Shown: positions 23,974 to 35,305, counted from the first letter of the stretch. The stretch: DNA of 64,000 nucleotides from Macrolepiota albuminosa (GCA_027475525.1 JAMWFC010000037.1:67419-131418); one strand, 5' to 3'. Numbers and translations are program-made. The notes: generated by a model not told the origin, from the letters alone.

Positions 23974-24533
23974 GGCGTAAAGGCGAGCGCCGAAGGTAGC
24001 GAGCGTTTTCGGAGGCCTCTGCGTGCGCGAAAGTTTCCTTTGATCTCATTTGCACCCCTCTTTCCCCTTTCTGTGTGCCGATCGTGGCACGGCGCCAGGG
24101 TCTGGCAGTTGCCGTGTCGTTGTCGGTATGGCACGCAGTCTCAGACATCTCGGGTAGCCTCTCTTCCGTTTTCCCCCTTCCCCGTCTGCTGCCCAGGTGA
24201 GCGCGGTAGCGCTCTCTCACATTATCAGCATGTTCTCACCGCATATTCTTCTCCTTTCAGTTTCTCATTACATTTACTGTTTTTTCTTTTAATTCTCATT
24301 TACATCTGTAAATCATCGGTGAGACTCTCCCCTTGGCATGGCCACCTGGTGGGCCGGGCTCACCTCTCACCTTAGATATTTCGTCTTCTCACTTTATAAA
24401 ATCCCGTTAGCAGTGCGTCGCACTTCGACGAAATATCTAAAGTAAGCACACGATGGGAAGGTCGTGCGCGGGCCCTCACTTACTTTCTCACTCTAGTATT
24501 CTATTAGTCTATTTACTAGTTTTCTTCGTCAAC
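23974..24533 (+). repeat. Ngaro repeat A1
   Basis: 560 bp, nearly identical to A2 at 29162-29721. It acts as the leader of the element; ORF1 starts 35 nt downstream. Open frames within it (e.g. 23941-24375) recur in A2 and are not genes. Confidence 0.92.
24372..24440. promoter_or_regulatory. Hairpin-forming inverted repeat in A1
   Basis: Perfect 14-bp arms ttagatatttcgtc (24372-24385) and its complement (24427-24440) enclose a 41-nt loop that itself contains the palindrome agtgcgtcgcact (24412-24424) and a tttataaa. The same structure recurs in A2 at 29560-29628. A role in reverse transcription, packaging or recombinase binding is possible but not shown. Confidence 0.55.
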
Positions 24534-24568
24534 TACTACTCGTTTCACATCGTCATCATACTCCTCTT

Positions 24569-25957
24569 ATGAATGCCGAAAATGTTCAATCCTGTCGTTG
24601 TGAGACATGTAGTTGTCACGCTCATGAGTTTTCCGAAGCTCAAGCTCTGCTTGAAGAGCAAGCTCTTGAATCAGTCCGAGCGAAGTCCGATGCTGGTCAA
24701 AAATTGGTTGATGAAACCGTCAATGGATCACGGTCTCTCTCAGATCTCGTTCTATCTTTACATGAGTTGGGTTTCAGACCAGATGAAGCCCAAGACTTTG
24801 TCGAGGCAGCAAATCGATGTCTTGAGATCCGTCAGGCCAAAACTAGGGCTGACCCTCAAGCCTCTCGCTTGAGCTCTCCACCTGCAGCTCTCATCTCCTC
24901 ACATCCCCCAGAGCCAGAACGTAGTACGACTCTTCCAGTTCAGAGTCCGGCTCCTCCATCATCTTTGCATGCTCAGGCGATCGAATCCGCTGCGTGGGCG
25001 GCTCTGCTTAATCAAGTGGACTCCTCCCGTAAAATTGACAAGGCAGATACCATTCGCATTGCCGGCAATCCGCCTGGAGATCTTGAGAACAGAGATTCGG
25101 AATCCATGGCGATTCCTCCCTCTTTGCTCGCCATTGCGCCACACCTTGCATGCTTTCACGACGAGGCTTCAGACAATCCTCATGTGGCCAAGACGTGGGA
25201 GCTCCGTCAAGAATACGGGAAGGAGAAGACCATTGATTCCTTTGTTAATCTTGCCCAGCTCAAGAAGCTCAAGGATCCCATATCGAGATCAATCTGGCGT
25301 CTCATTATTCTCGACCACTACGTCGATTTCGAAAAACTCTACGCTACTCTGGACAAGGGCTACAATCATAACAATGAGCCTAAAGAGTTTGCAAGCGGAT
25401 TCTTGATTATTAGGAAGGACCACGCTACTGCACGACGATCGATCTCATTGGAATCAGACTGGTCTCGCGTGTATGACGCATGGATGGACGGTGTCCTCGC
25501 TTTTTATCCGCACTGAAGGGCTGAGTTGGCCTTCTATCGCAGCAGAATTATTGACTTTTTCCGTTCTTCTCCCGGAGCAGCGTCTCTGGCTATTCGTTTT
25601 GACGTGAACACACGAGACAGATATTCTCGCAATCCATTCAGGCTCAACGATCCTAATGAACTGCACGTTCCTCTGCTATCTCAGCTTCTGGGCATTTCAG
25701 CAACAGCCTCTCATTCGTCCGGTGGACTTAAACGTCCTGCTTATGGCCGTTTCGTTCCAAATAAGAGGCGAGCTACGACGATTTGTCAGAACTGGAATCT
25801 CGGTTTCTGCAATGTTGAGCCGTGTACGAATAATCGTCGGCACGGTGTTTGCTGCGAGTGCGGTGGTAAGCATAGAGCTAGAGACAGCGAGGAATGCCTC
25901 GTTAAACTCAGAGCTCGAAGACAATCTCTCAGGGCAACGGGCGGACTCGATGCGTAG
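24569..25957 (+). pseudogene. Ngaro ORF1, gag-like protein (one in-frame stop)
   Basis: The frame runs 24569-25516 and, past a single TGA at 25514-25516, continues without shift to a TAG at 25955-25957, for 462 residues in total. The start ATG is 35 nt after repeat A1. The N-terminal half is helical and disordered by turns; the middle has FVNLAQLKKLKD and a WDxx-type segment (YDAWMDGVLAFYPH) just before the stop. Near the C-terminus is a cysteine/histidine cluster (CQNWNLGFCNVEPC, then HGVCCECGGKH) likely to bind zinc and nucleic acid. The stop reads as a CGA-to-TGA change. It overlaps ORF2 by 8 nt. Role inferred: nucleocapsid-like protein of the element. Confidence 0.75.
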
Positions 25958-27842
25958 AACTGAAGAAGCAATTTCTAGAGGCCCGCGACCTCTCTCGTCT
26001 GCTCATAAACGTCCCTACAACGCTCTTTCTCATAGCTCCCCCAAATTCCGCCGAGGTTTCGTTTGGAATAGCTCCCCTTCATCCTCCTCGATGCCACCTT
26101 CAGCTCGAGATACGGAAACTGCTTCACCTCTCCCTTCTCCTCCGCTCAATCTGCTTTCGGACTCAGATATTCAGCGTACATTGCATGCTATGAGTAATTA
26201 CATCCGTGTCGAGACTCCTTTTAATGTGAATTGCCTCGAAGCTATGCTTTGGAACCACCCAAATCAACCCTTTGTTCGCTCTGTGATGAAAGGCCTTAGA
26301 GAAGGCTTCTGGCCATTTGACGATGGTAACTGGGATTCGGAGGATGAGGATCCGCTAGACAACTATTCGATGGAAGAGACAGATCTTGAGGCTATCAGAC
26401 AATTTCAGGACAAGGAGATAAAAGCCAGAAGGTGGTCAGATCCAATCACTATCAACGAACTTCTTCCAGGAATGAAATCGTCCCCACTGTTCGTTGTTTG
26501 GCAAAAAGGAAAGCCTAGAGTGGTTACGGACCATACGGCGTCAGGTCTCAATGATGGGATTTCTAAGTCTGAGGCAAAGGTTAGGTACGATGACATGAGG
26601 ACTTTCGGGCAGGTTTTGTATAACGCTAAACGTTGTCATCCCTCTGATACCTTGGTCACCTGGAAGTCTGACGTCTCTAGTGCCTTCTTGAATCTACCGG
26701 CACATCCGTTGTGGCAGCTGAGACAACTGGTTAACGTCGACGGAGTATGGCGTATTGTTCACCGATTGGTCTTCGGTAACCGTGCCTCTCCCCGTTGTTG
26801 GTGCGCTCTGGCAGGGCTGATGTGTTGGATTGCCGTAACGAAATTGGACATGCCAGACTTACACGATTTCATGGACGACTTCTTCTCTTGGGATCTCGCT
26901 ACCGACCTGGTTGTATTCAAAGGAAGGCCCAGACCAAGACACCAAGTTCAACTCCTTATTTTCTGGGATTCCATCGGCTGTCCATGGGATGACAAGAAGC
27001 AAGAATTCGGAGAGTGTCTTAAAATTATTGGCTTTTGGGTTGATATCAACCGAGGGTCCATTTCGCTCACTCAAGATTCCATCGACAACATTATCGCTAA
27101 AATTAATGATTTTATAAATACGCCCAATCGTTGTCCTCCTCTTCGCACTTGGCAACGTCTCGCCGGCCATTTAAACTGGCTGCTCAATGTCCTTCCATGG
27201 GGTCGCCCAGCACTGTCCTCACTCTATCGTAAAATTGCTTCAAAATCGACGATGCATGCAGGTGTTTTCCTTAACCGTGAAGTGACCGACGATATGTTCT
27301 GGCTTTTGAGGGTTCTTCCTTCTGCACTAGGCATCAGATTTCTCGACTCCACTCACTGGGACGACTCCTCGGCTGACTTCGTTATCTGGACTGACGCAAG
27401 CCTAAAGCTCGCTCTTGCGTTTGTCTATGCGGGCTCAGGATTTGTTTACCAACTTAATCCCGATCCTTCTAAACCTAAAGTTGACATTTTCTTCCTAGAA
27501 TTGCTCGCAATTCTTTCAAGTATCCATCATGTCGCACTCTTCGACCACCCTCCAAAAAGACTTCTCATCTTCACAGACAGCCTCAACTCCGTCGCCGTTT
27601 TCAATTCCCTGGGTGCTGCTGAGGAGATGCATAATTCCATTGTTAAAGCTGTGGCTGGTATTATTATGGAAACCGGTATGGACTTGCGTGTTCGTCATAT
27701 AGCAGGTAGGGACAACACGCGAGCTGACCTTCTTTCACGTCTTCTCTTCGACGACTTTCATCGTCAATTTCCTGCTAACCGCGTCTACGATTTTGAGCCC
27801 CCCAGAGACTCTCTTCCGGCGCGATGGAGCAAGTCCTTTTAA
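25950..27842 (+). CDS. Ngaro ORF2: reverse transcriptase / RNase H
   Basis: 630 residues from the ATG at 25950, which overlaps the ORF1 stop by 8 nt (atgcgtag); the frame is open further upstream to 25656, so the exact start is a choice based on this coupling. RT motifs: SDVSSAFLNLP (first catalytic Asp), VFGNRASPR and the FMDDFFSWD box near 26870. RNase H motifs: WTDASLKLAL, ELLAIL, FTDSLNS and the HIAGRDNTRADLLSR end near 27700-27740. These copy the element's RNA and remove the template. The order RT-RNase H followed by a recombinase, with no aspartic protease or DDE integrase, fits DIRS/Ngaro elements. No stops interrupt it. Confidence 0.9.
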   Translation: MRRTEEAISRGPRPLSSAHKRPYNALSHSSPKFRRGFVWNSSPSSSSMPPSARDTETASPLPSPPLNLLSDSDIQRTLHAMSNYIRVETPFNVNCLEAMLWNHPNQPFVRSVMKGLREGFWPFDDGNWDSEDEDPLDNYSMEETDLEAIRQFQDKEIKARRWSDPITINELLPGMKSSPLFVVWQKGKPRVVTDHTASGLNDGISKSEAKVRYDDMRTFGQVLYNAKRCHPSDTLVTWKSDVSSAFLNLPAHPLWQLRQLVNVDGVWRIVHRLVFGNRASPRCWCALAGLMCWIAVTKLDMPDLHDFMDDFFSWDLATDLVVFKGRPRPRHQVQLLIFWDSIGCPWDDKKQEFGECLKIIGFWVDINRGSISLTQDSIDNIIAKINDFINTPNRCPPLRTWQRLAGHLNWLLNVLPWGRPALSSLYRKIASKSTMHAGVFLNREVTDDMFWLLRVLPSALGIRFLDSTHWDDSSADFVIWTDASLKLALAFVYAGSGFVYQLNPDPSKPKVDIFFLELLAILSSIHHVALFDHPPKRLLIFTDSLNSVAVFNSLGAAEEMHNSIVKAVAGIIMETGMDLRVRHIAGRDNTRADLLSRLLFDDFHRQFPANRVYDFEPPRDSLPARWSKSF

Positions 27843-28918
27843 GCGTTCTTGGCAAGTCGTCGCGTAAATCGGCTCGCCAACCAATGTCCAGTGCAGACCT
27901 CGACGCCTGTACTCTTCATGTCCAATCTCAATCCATAGAAAAATCAACAATGTCATCATATGTAACAGGAGCCCGAGACTACATCAATTTCTGTTCATCT
28001 CACAATCTTCCCATTGATCCTTCACCTCAGACCTTATTGAAATACATTGCCTTTACCTCAAAATACATTGCCTCAGGTCCAAAGTATCTTTCAGGAGCCG
28101 GACACTTCCTTCGTAACATTTATCCAGACTTCGATTCCAATAGAAGCCACCCGCTCGTACAAGCAGCAATCAAAGGTGCTAAGAAAATTCGTGCTGATCC
28201 AATTCACCGCAAACTCCCTCTCCGTCTCCTGCATCTTCAGAGGTTTGTAGCGCGCGCACACAATTCAAACGACTTCGACGACCTCTTATTCGCAACCTTG
28301 ATGTCTTGTGCGTTTTATGCTTGCCACCGCTCTGGAGAATTGGTCGTGAAAACAAAATCGGCTATGGACTGGAGGAAAATCATTAAGCGCTCCTCGCTTC
28401 ATTTCTCTCAGGGTTACGTTTCTTACGACCTTCCATATCATAAAACAGATCGCTTTTTCACGGGTTCTCAAATTTTATTTTCACACCACAAGGTCGCTGA
28501 CTCCATTCATCTCCTTCACGAATACACGTCAAGACACGATGCCATACACGGAGCAAGATTCGCGCTATTCCTTCGTCATGATGGTTCAATCCCAATGCGC
28601 GCATGGTTCGACTCAAAATTATCTTCTTTCCTTGATAAATCCTATGGAGGCCACTCAGCGAGAGCTGGCGGAGCAACGTACTATGCGTCCCTGGGCTTGT
28701 CTGAGGACGTCATTATGGCAATTGGTCGATGGACTTCCCAAGCGTGGAAGACATACCTCAGGGACAATCCAGCGGTACGCGCAGAGCTTCAACTGGCATC
28801 TCTAAAACACAGAACTTTTCCCCCGCCCGCGGCTCACCTTCATCTCACTCGGAACCTATTTCGTCCTTCTCGCCGCCATCCCATTCAAGTACATGGGCGT
28901 CCTTCCAATTCACGCTAG
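27824..28918 (+). CDS. Ngaro ORF3: tyrosine recombinase
   Basis: 364 residues; the ATG lies 19 nt before the ORF2 stop. It inserts the DNA copy by site-specific strand exchange. The catalytic set of the tyrosine recombinase (phage integrase) family is complete by eye: Arg in ACHRSGEL (about residue 167), Lys in HKTDRFF, H-x-x-R in GGHSARAG, the Trp of IGRWTSQAW and the nucleophile Tyr in KTYLRDN. The N-terminal part (about residues 20-120) is the helical SAM-like core-binding region. The C-terminal tail is basic and histidine-rich. It appears active. No SGNH hydrolase ORF follows, unlike some Ngaro elements. Confidence 0.9.
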   Translation: MEQVLLSVLGKSSRKSARQPMSSADLDACTLHVQSQSIEKSTMSSYVTGARDYINFCSSHNLPIDPSPQTLLKYIAFTSKYIASGPKYLSGAGHFLRNIYPDFDSNRSHPLVQAAIKGAKKIRADPIHRKLPLRLLHLQRFVARAHNSNDFDDLLFATLMSCAFYACHRSGELVVKTKSAMDWRKIIKRSSLHFSQGYVSYDLPYHKTDRFFTGSQILFSHHKVADSIHLLHEYTSRHDAIHGARFALFLRHDGSIPMRAWFDSKLSSFLDKSYGGHSARAGGATYYASLGLSEDVIMAIGRWTSQAWKTYLRDNPAVRAELQLASLKHRTFPPPAAHLHLTRNLFRPSRRHPIQVHGRPSNSR

Positions 28919-29058
28919 GCTCTCTCGTACCTTCTCTCCACTAAAAAGACTCTATTACATTCACGCAACACACCACACCATAAATCTATCTTCGGCTCAG
29001 CTCCCGCATCATCTTCTCACCACCACCACCCCTCCTCACTCCTATACAGCTTCCTTTT

Positions 29059-29159
29059 AGCCATACCGTCGCTTTTCGCCTCTTCTCGCTAATATATGTT
29101 GGTCACGCAATCTGATCGCGTGACTGGTTCGGCGCTATCTCACTTGTTAACTGCAGAGG
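29059..29159 (+). repeat. Ngaro repeat B1
   Basis: 101 bp matching B2 at 29827-29927. It contains a 23-bp near-palindrome (29102-29124) that is perfect in B2. It is separated from A2 by 2 nt. Confidence 0.9.
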
Positions 29160-29161
29160 TC

Positions 29162-29721
29162 GGCGTAAAGGTGAGCGCCAAAGGTAGCGAGCGTTTTCGG
29201 AGGCCTCTGCGTGCGCGAAAGTTTCCTTCGATCTCATTTGCACCCCTCTTTCCCCTTTCTGTGTGCCGATCGCGGCACGGTGCCAGGGTCTGGCAGTTGC
29301 CGTGTCGTTGTCGGTATGGCACGCAGTCTCAGACATCTCGGGTAGCCTCTCTTCCGTTTTCCCCCTTCCCCGTCTGCTGCCCAGGTGAGCGCGGTAGCGC
29401 TCTCTCACATTATCAGCATGTTCTCACCGCATATTCTTCTCCTTTCAGTTTCTCATTACATTTACTGTTTTTTCTTTTAATTCTCATTTACATCTGTAAA
29501 TCATCGGTGAGACTCTCCCCTTGGCATGGCCACCTGGTGGGCCGGGCTCACCTCTCACCTTAGATATTTCGTCTTCTCACTTTATAAAATCCCGTTAGCA
29601 GTGCGTCGCACTTCGACGAAATATCTAAAGTAAGCACACGATGGGAAGGTCGTGCGCGGGCCCTCACTTACTTTCTCACTCTAGTATTCTATTAGTCTAT
29701 TTACTAGTTTTCTTCGTCAAC
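29162..29721 (+). repeat. Ngaro repeat A2
   Basis: 560 bp, same length as A1 with only scattered differences visible. Its high similarity to A1 points to recent insertion. Confidence 0.92.
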
Positions 29722-29855
29722 CCTCCCTCCTCACCCTGTATAATAGTTCAGCCATACCGTCGCTTTTCGCCTCTTCTCTACTAGTTTTCTTCGTCAACCC
29801 TCCCTCCTCACCCTGTATAATAGTTCAGCCATACCGTCGCTTTTCGCCTCTTCTC
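29702..29855. repeat. Tandem duplication, 77-nt period (likely assembly overlap)
   Basis: Units at 29702 and 29779 lie across the end of A2 and the start of B2. If it is an artefact, the true A2-B2 spacer is 77 nt shorter. Confidence 0.9.
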
Positions 29856-29927
29856 GCTAATATATGTTGGTCACGCGATCTGATCGCGTGACTGGTTCGG
29901 CGCTATCTCACTTGTTAACTGCAGAGG
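29827..29927 (+). repeat. Ngaro repeat B2 with perfect 23-bp palindrome
   Basis: 101 bp matching B1 and ending at the right terminus (gcagagg). At 29870-29892 it holds gtcacgcgatc, one base, and its exact complement, a plausible recombinase-binding or hairpin site. Confidence 0.9.
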
Positions 29928-31123
29928 CCAAGTAATTTCATTTAACTGGCGGAAATGAAGCCGAAGTTCATTTGATGGGATCGTCCCCCGAAGACGTGTT
30001 ATGTCGCTCGATGGAATGAATGATCGACATCGATGATTGGAAACACTTCAATGCCGACGGTATCTGTTGCGAAGATTTCAATGATGATTGGACTGCTCGC
30101 ACAACCATACCTTGAGTGACTGCTGTATCTGAAGCCTTCATAATTCTCTTAACGCATTGCCACATCCAAAACAGACGTAATAACTCTCTTATTTGAGCCA
30201 ATCAGATCAGGATTTCCAGCTTCTTCGGCGACTATGGCGAGAAAGTCGTGTATATATTCTGCAGGTGCTCATGCGTGGTACATCGCATGATCCCTCCGTC
30301 CAGCGAGTGGGATGTCCAGGAACCAGTTTAAGCGCAAGAGATGTGAGCGCAACGAACAGTTTGCCGAAGGATGAATTTACTACGGCCGATCGACATAGAG
30401 CGTGCCGTGAGTTGAAATTAGATCCCGGAGAGGTCCTGCATGCTCTGCCGCAAAGTGTACTGAAAATGTCATTAACGCGACGGATGAAGGGGTACATTAA
30501 TTTAATGAACTACTGACCAGTCCCTCGCAATCTTCACCTGCACCGTGTGCGCACCGAAAAACTGGACATTTTGATCGGGATGCTCCAACAATGGGATCAC
30601 AAGTCCCCCCAGCCTCCGGTCGTTTTTGAAGCTCAAAGAGCTCACTCTGTAACCGCTTTAGATCTTCCAAAGAGGCCAATGCTGTCGGAGGCGCGTACGC
30701 CTGTTGGACCAATCGAAAACGGTGATGCATGGGTGGGTTTGAGCAAGCTTTACGGCCATTCACTCACTTGTGCTGTTCTCTCAACATCAGCCGATAGGAA
30801 GAAAGCTCGTATCCACAACCATTCACCCGCGTGGATTCGCGAAACTATGGTACAAAGAAGGATTGTAAAGGAACTCGAATAGAGGGAAGTCTAATCATGC
30901 TTGGGACTGCATGCTCTTGGTTGTGAACTTGCAGAGACCGACGGCAGTCAGTTGGATGAAATTTGCCTATCAACGCGCTCAACCGAACTCATGAGTAGGA
31001 CAACTCGATATTGTCAATGTACAGTAGCGTACTTCTGTCCAATAGATGAATATCAATGGAGTCAACGATGGTTATTAATATACGACGACTAAGTAAAAGA
31101 GATCTCATGTGTGCTACATGTCA
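29928..31123. other. Stretch without an assignable gene
   Basis: Open frames of up to 111 codons occur on both strands (for example 30547-30882 plus, 30497-30763 minus). The minus-strand one has a helical SLEDLKRLQSELFELQKRPEAGG segment that looks protein-like and could be a fragment of an upstream exon, but no full model with start, splice sites and stop could be built. Confidence 0.4.
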
Positions 31124-34100
31124 CTACATTTTCTCTCTCTTCTTGAGCAATAAGGCAGCTAATGGCGAGTCTTGATCGTCCAGGGGCAACCGGCGGTGTT
31201 GCGGTGGTGTCCTCATCAACGATTCAGGAGAACTGGGTGAGTCGGGGGGAGGCGTCGCCGGGTCCTGGTGTCTAAAAGTAGCCAAACGCTTTTCCTTGAG
31301 TTTTTGTCTGCGGTCGAGTTCGGCTTGTTTGGCCTCCTCATTCTCATCGTTGGCACGGGTCTTGATGTCATCAATGGCTTGTTCGATGATGCAAATGATG
31401 TGATCGTGAATGTTATAGTATTCTTCTGCGCGGTACCTATAACCAAGAATGAGGGTTTTCCACCATTTGAGTACATAGGGTTCGAGGCATTTGAAATAAG
31501 GATGAAATTGTGCGGTGACTTCCGTTTTGAGTAATTTCCACCCTAGGTGTAAGCTCCTCTTTTTCTGTTTCAATACTTCTTCATCGCCGTCGAAAAGGCG
31601 AACGACGAGGTCTCGGAGTTCTGGTTTGAACGTTGTGCCCTGGTCCGCTGGTTCCCCCTGGCTCGTTGGTTTCCCCTCGTCCGCTGGTATCCCTTTGTCC
31701 GCTGGTGTCCCCTCGTTCACTGGTTTCCCATTTTCCTTTGGTTTCCCATTTTCCGGTGATTTCTTGTCCAGTTCCTCTTTCCGCCGCATATTTATGCCGG
31801 GACCCTTGCGGGTTAAGCACAGGCGTACTAGGACCCAAAGGAGTGACTCGACGTCGTGAATTGCCTCGTGGACAAATGGTGGAGCAGTATCATACCCGGC
31901 AGGAATATGGATGGATTCTCTAGCAATGACCTCCCCACTCATGTAGGGAAGAGTTCCCTTCAAAACGGTCAGTCATTACTGTCTTTACATGCCCCAAAAG
32001 AATATAAAAAGACTGACCGTGCGCTCTCCTGGGCCAGCCACACGATCGGAAAAATTGGGCCAATCGAGGGGTTTAGTTTTGTCATCCTACATGGAACTAT
32101 GACACAAATCGAAACAGTGATTGAAGGGAAGTAGGCTTACAACATTAGACCATCCTAGATTGCCCATGGAGAGAGGGTTTTTTAACTCATTCTTGTTCAG
32201 CTCGAAACACTCAACAACATCTTCAATGTAGTTGACAGCTTTGCTGGGTTTGAGCCATCTCAAAGCCGTATCAAGGACATCGTCTGTTGCTTTTCTTCCT
32301 AAGCTAAGTTTGAGGAGTAATTGAATAGGTGCTCGACTCTCCTGAAGGATCAAGGGAGAAAGGCCAGCTATCATGGACTGTATTTCACCCATGCTACTTG
32401 CCTTCTTGGCATGATCGTAATCCATGATACGCCCGAAAGTCCCACCTTTTGCAGAGTCAAAAATCAAAAGATTTCCAATACTGAGATCACGGTGGATGAT
32501 GCACTTCTTATGGCCGTCTCGTAGTTCTATGACAGCGATAAACAAAGTAAGAAACCCCAAAGCAAGACGAACACACCTCGGGCATAGTGCAAGAGACAGT
32601 ATAAAAGCTCCAATCTGGAACAGAAAAATCTGATTTCTCTCCCCATTGGCATGAGAATATTCACATGTATACGGTCCACGAGCAAAAGAGTCGAAGGGTT
32701 AGGAGAAGGACTGGGAGATTTCTCCCCCACGTCATTCTTCTCCAGGCGATTTTCAGCCTTATCGTCACCCTCGCTTCTCATAGCCGGACCCTGTTTGACG
32801 GGATGTTCATAATGTTGAGCGACCATACCACAGCGGGCCAGCTTGAATGTGCTGTCAACTTCGCCATCAATCTTGATGTCGTGATATACAATAGCGTGCT
32901 TAAGTTCCTCATCAGTCAGTCCCTCGTCTAAGATGTCGTACACTTGGCCTTCGGATGGGTATAACTTTGGGTCATTTGAGCCTGGCCGAATGGGCCTCCA
33001 GTAGCGCTTAAGCGCATATGTCTGTCAACATGTTATCAGTGAATGATGTAATAGAAGTCGTATCCTATTCTGACCTTCTTCGGATTTTCTTTTTCATCAA
33101 ATTTGACAACTTCGTAGACGACGGTAGCCCGACCACAAATCTCCGCTGAACGTAGCGCAGAAATGATTGCCACAGCAATATATTTCTCGACTTTCCCATC
33201 TTCCTCGATATCAATGACCCAGTGGATGTTGTAACGACCGTTTCCGTAAACGCCCTGCCAGTCATGGGCGACTTCATAAGATGGTTTGACACCCATCGTA
33301 TGAGGGAGATAAATTTTCATCGCCGGGTCCCAGCCAAGTTGTACAGGACTCATACGTGAGAAACCAGTTATGATTCGAACGAATTTTTTCCAGTCCTACA
33401 AACTGTCAGTGAATAGGACTGCTCGACAAATGATTGCGTACTCTGTGAATATTGATTGGCGTCATTGTCATTGTTACTCCAGATCTATCACACGATACTA
33501 GGGTGAGCTCATCATATAGAAGGACGAAACCCAATACGAAGCGCCGATCCAACTGTTCCGCCAAGACGAGACGCATGTAGCCCAAAAGCTGCTTTACTGC
33601 AATCAAACGATCCGTTTCTGAGTTGTCCCATTTAATTTCATAAACAACATGCATGCACATCCACCAGAGCTGATAAATTTCAAGCTAGGCAGAAGTTAAC
33701 AAGGCATCCACGGTTTAAGATGGACACACTCACAAGTTTTTCTAACTCATCCTTGTACTGTCCCGCATGCTTTTGGTGCTCCTTCATAGCAGCGCGCGTC
33801 TTATATGGTACTTGATCTTCCAGGTCTTTTATCTTGATCTCCAATGCTGTAATGTCGACGTCAGGTTGAGCCCCTGCGCCATCAGGACGACCGCTCGCCG
33901 TGTCATCCTCGAGAGATTTCGGAGAAGTATTGTGACGATCAACATAGACGATGTCGGTTCGAATGACCTCCGGGTCCATAGTTTTAACAATGGCATTCAG
34001 AATGGCAGCAAAAGGTTTATAAATCTCTTTCTCCTTCGATTTATCGTTTGGACGTTTGTCCGGGAAGTCATTCCAGCGAGAGCCAGTATATATACCATTA

Positions 34101-34312
34101 GACTTCAAATTTTCAAGGCTTTCCTGGAATTTAGGTATCTCAGGGATTATGTTTTTCAAGAATTCATCGGTCTCGACGGTGTAGAGAGTGTTTTTTATAT
34201 CTCTCTCGATTTCCACTTGGACGTCGGTCATAGATGCCTTCTCGTGTATTGAACTGGCTCGCGTCGATGATTTATGAGGGGTATCACCAACCGTCAGGAG
34301 CTGCGATGACAT
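31124..34312 (-). CDS. FunK1-type protein kinase
   Basis: A kinase of the fungal-expanded FunK1 group, of unknown substrate. Exons run from the ATG at 34312 (MSSQLLTVGD) through 34312-33734, 33669 to about 33432, and further exons down to the stop at 31124; introns are about 45-65 nt with GT...AG ends, and all joins keep frame. The N-terminal 200 residues are helical with a PYKTRAAM region. The catalytic loop is HRDLSIGNLLI (plus coordinates about 32470-32500), and the metal site reads DYDHAKK instead of DFG, usual in FunK1. Then follow GTLPYMSGEV and HDVESLLWVLV, the helices typical of the family. A linker near residue 600 has imperfect NGKPVNEGTPADKG-type repeats. The tail is proline- and lysine-rich. 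The gene appears intact between TE blocks. Alternative starts upstream are non-ATG. Confidence 0.85.
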
Positions 34313-35305
34313 AACGAAGGAGGATGAGCGGTTGGGCAAGTGAGGACAGTACAAACAGTCACCTCGTCTCCTTCTTATTATGAAATGTTATCTGATTGAA
34401 TCACCGGACACGAGGACAAAACAATGAGATGGCGAGATATGTCACAAAGCCCACGTAGGACCCCTGAATATGTCAACAGCGGAAATTGAATGGTCTCCAG
34501 TGATTTCAAGTATAGATTCCGGAGAAACGTATGAGCTAGTCAAAACACTTAGGACGAGCACTCTTGAGATTCTGAAGAACGAGAACTTGACTAGACCTCA
34601 GACAATTGGGCAGCAGTGAGTTGTCGATATGTTGTCGACACCTTCGGGACTTAGGTCACGTGAGCGTGAAGTCCACCTGACTTCAGCCTAGGTCATATGT
34701 ACATTAAACTTTTCGACACTGGATTAGCAAGGAGGATTTTGCAAGGTTAATCTTTTCTGGTCTAGTAATTCAGGTGTAATCACAGCGATAATGATATCAG
34801 TGAAAGCACACTTAATTTGTCTTTTCAAAATGTAACAAGTTTCACATGTGTGTATCACCTTGTATCATGTGTTTATCCGTGCGCTCTGAAGCCGTGCTGT
34901 GCACTACGACAGTGTGAGGACTTGGCAATCGTGCAAAGATTGGTAAAAAGAAGTCCAAGGTCCTTCGATATTTCACAAATGCCACCGTTATCGAGATTTT
35001 GTCTTTTTAGACACCTACTCACTGACTTTGTTGGTTCTAAAAGATCCTTCCGAATCCTAGGTTGCAGTACACATTTTCCGAGCCCATCACACTCTCCACG
35101 ATGACACTTGTAGATAATCACTTCAGAATGTCATCTGAACAGAGATGACCTTGTCAATAAGTTCCTCATCGCTGAAGGCACCTTCTTCCCGTCATTCATA
35201 AGATCTTTTTCGTTATTTTTTTTTTCTTATCTCATCACATCGGCGCGTAACCACGCAAACAGAGCTACTGTACATGGTTTTGTTCGACCTCTCCAATCCA
35301 TTTCT
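34313..35305. other. Intergenic, no gene seen
   Basis: This is the upstream region of the FunK1 gene and downstream region of the WDR79-like gene. Short open frames on both strands (e.g. 34817-35104) show no conserved motif. Confidence 0.5.

Larger units (their letters stand above)
23974..29927 (+). mobile_element. Ngaro-type tyrosine-recombinase retrotransposon with split direct repeats
   Basis: The element has the arrangement A1 (23974-24533), three ORFs, B1 (29059-29159), A2 (29162-29721), B2 (29827-29927). Split direct repeats plus a tyrosine recombinase in place of an integrase define the Ngaro group (DIRS-like order). The internal B1/A2 junction (gcagagg, 2 nt, ggcgtaaag) matches the two outer ends (ggcgtaaag at the left, gcagagg at the right), which fixes both termini to the base. 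All three ORFs are nearly intact, with one in-frame TGA in ORF1 and a 77-nt duplication near the right end. Confidence 0.9.

Noticed and set aside
23941..24375. 144-codon ORF, repeated at 29096-29563
   Set aside because: It lies in the A repeats of the Ngaro element, has no motif, and repeats only because the repeat does.
30497..30763. Minus-strand 88-codon ORF with a helical LEDLKRLQSELFELQ segment
   Set aside because: Looks protein-like, but no start, splice partner or stop consistent with a gene could be assembled; kept as unassigned.
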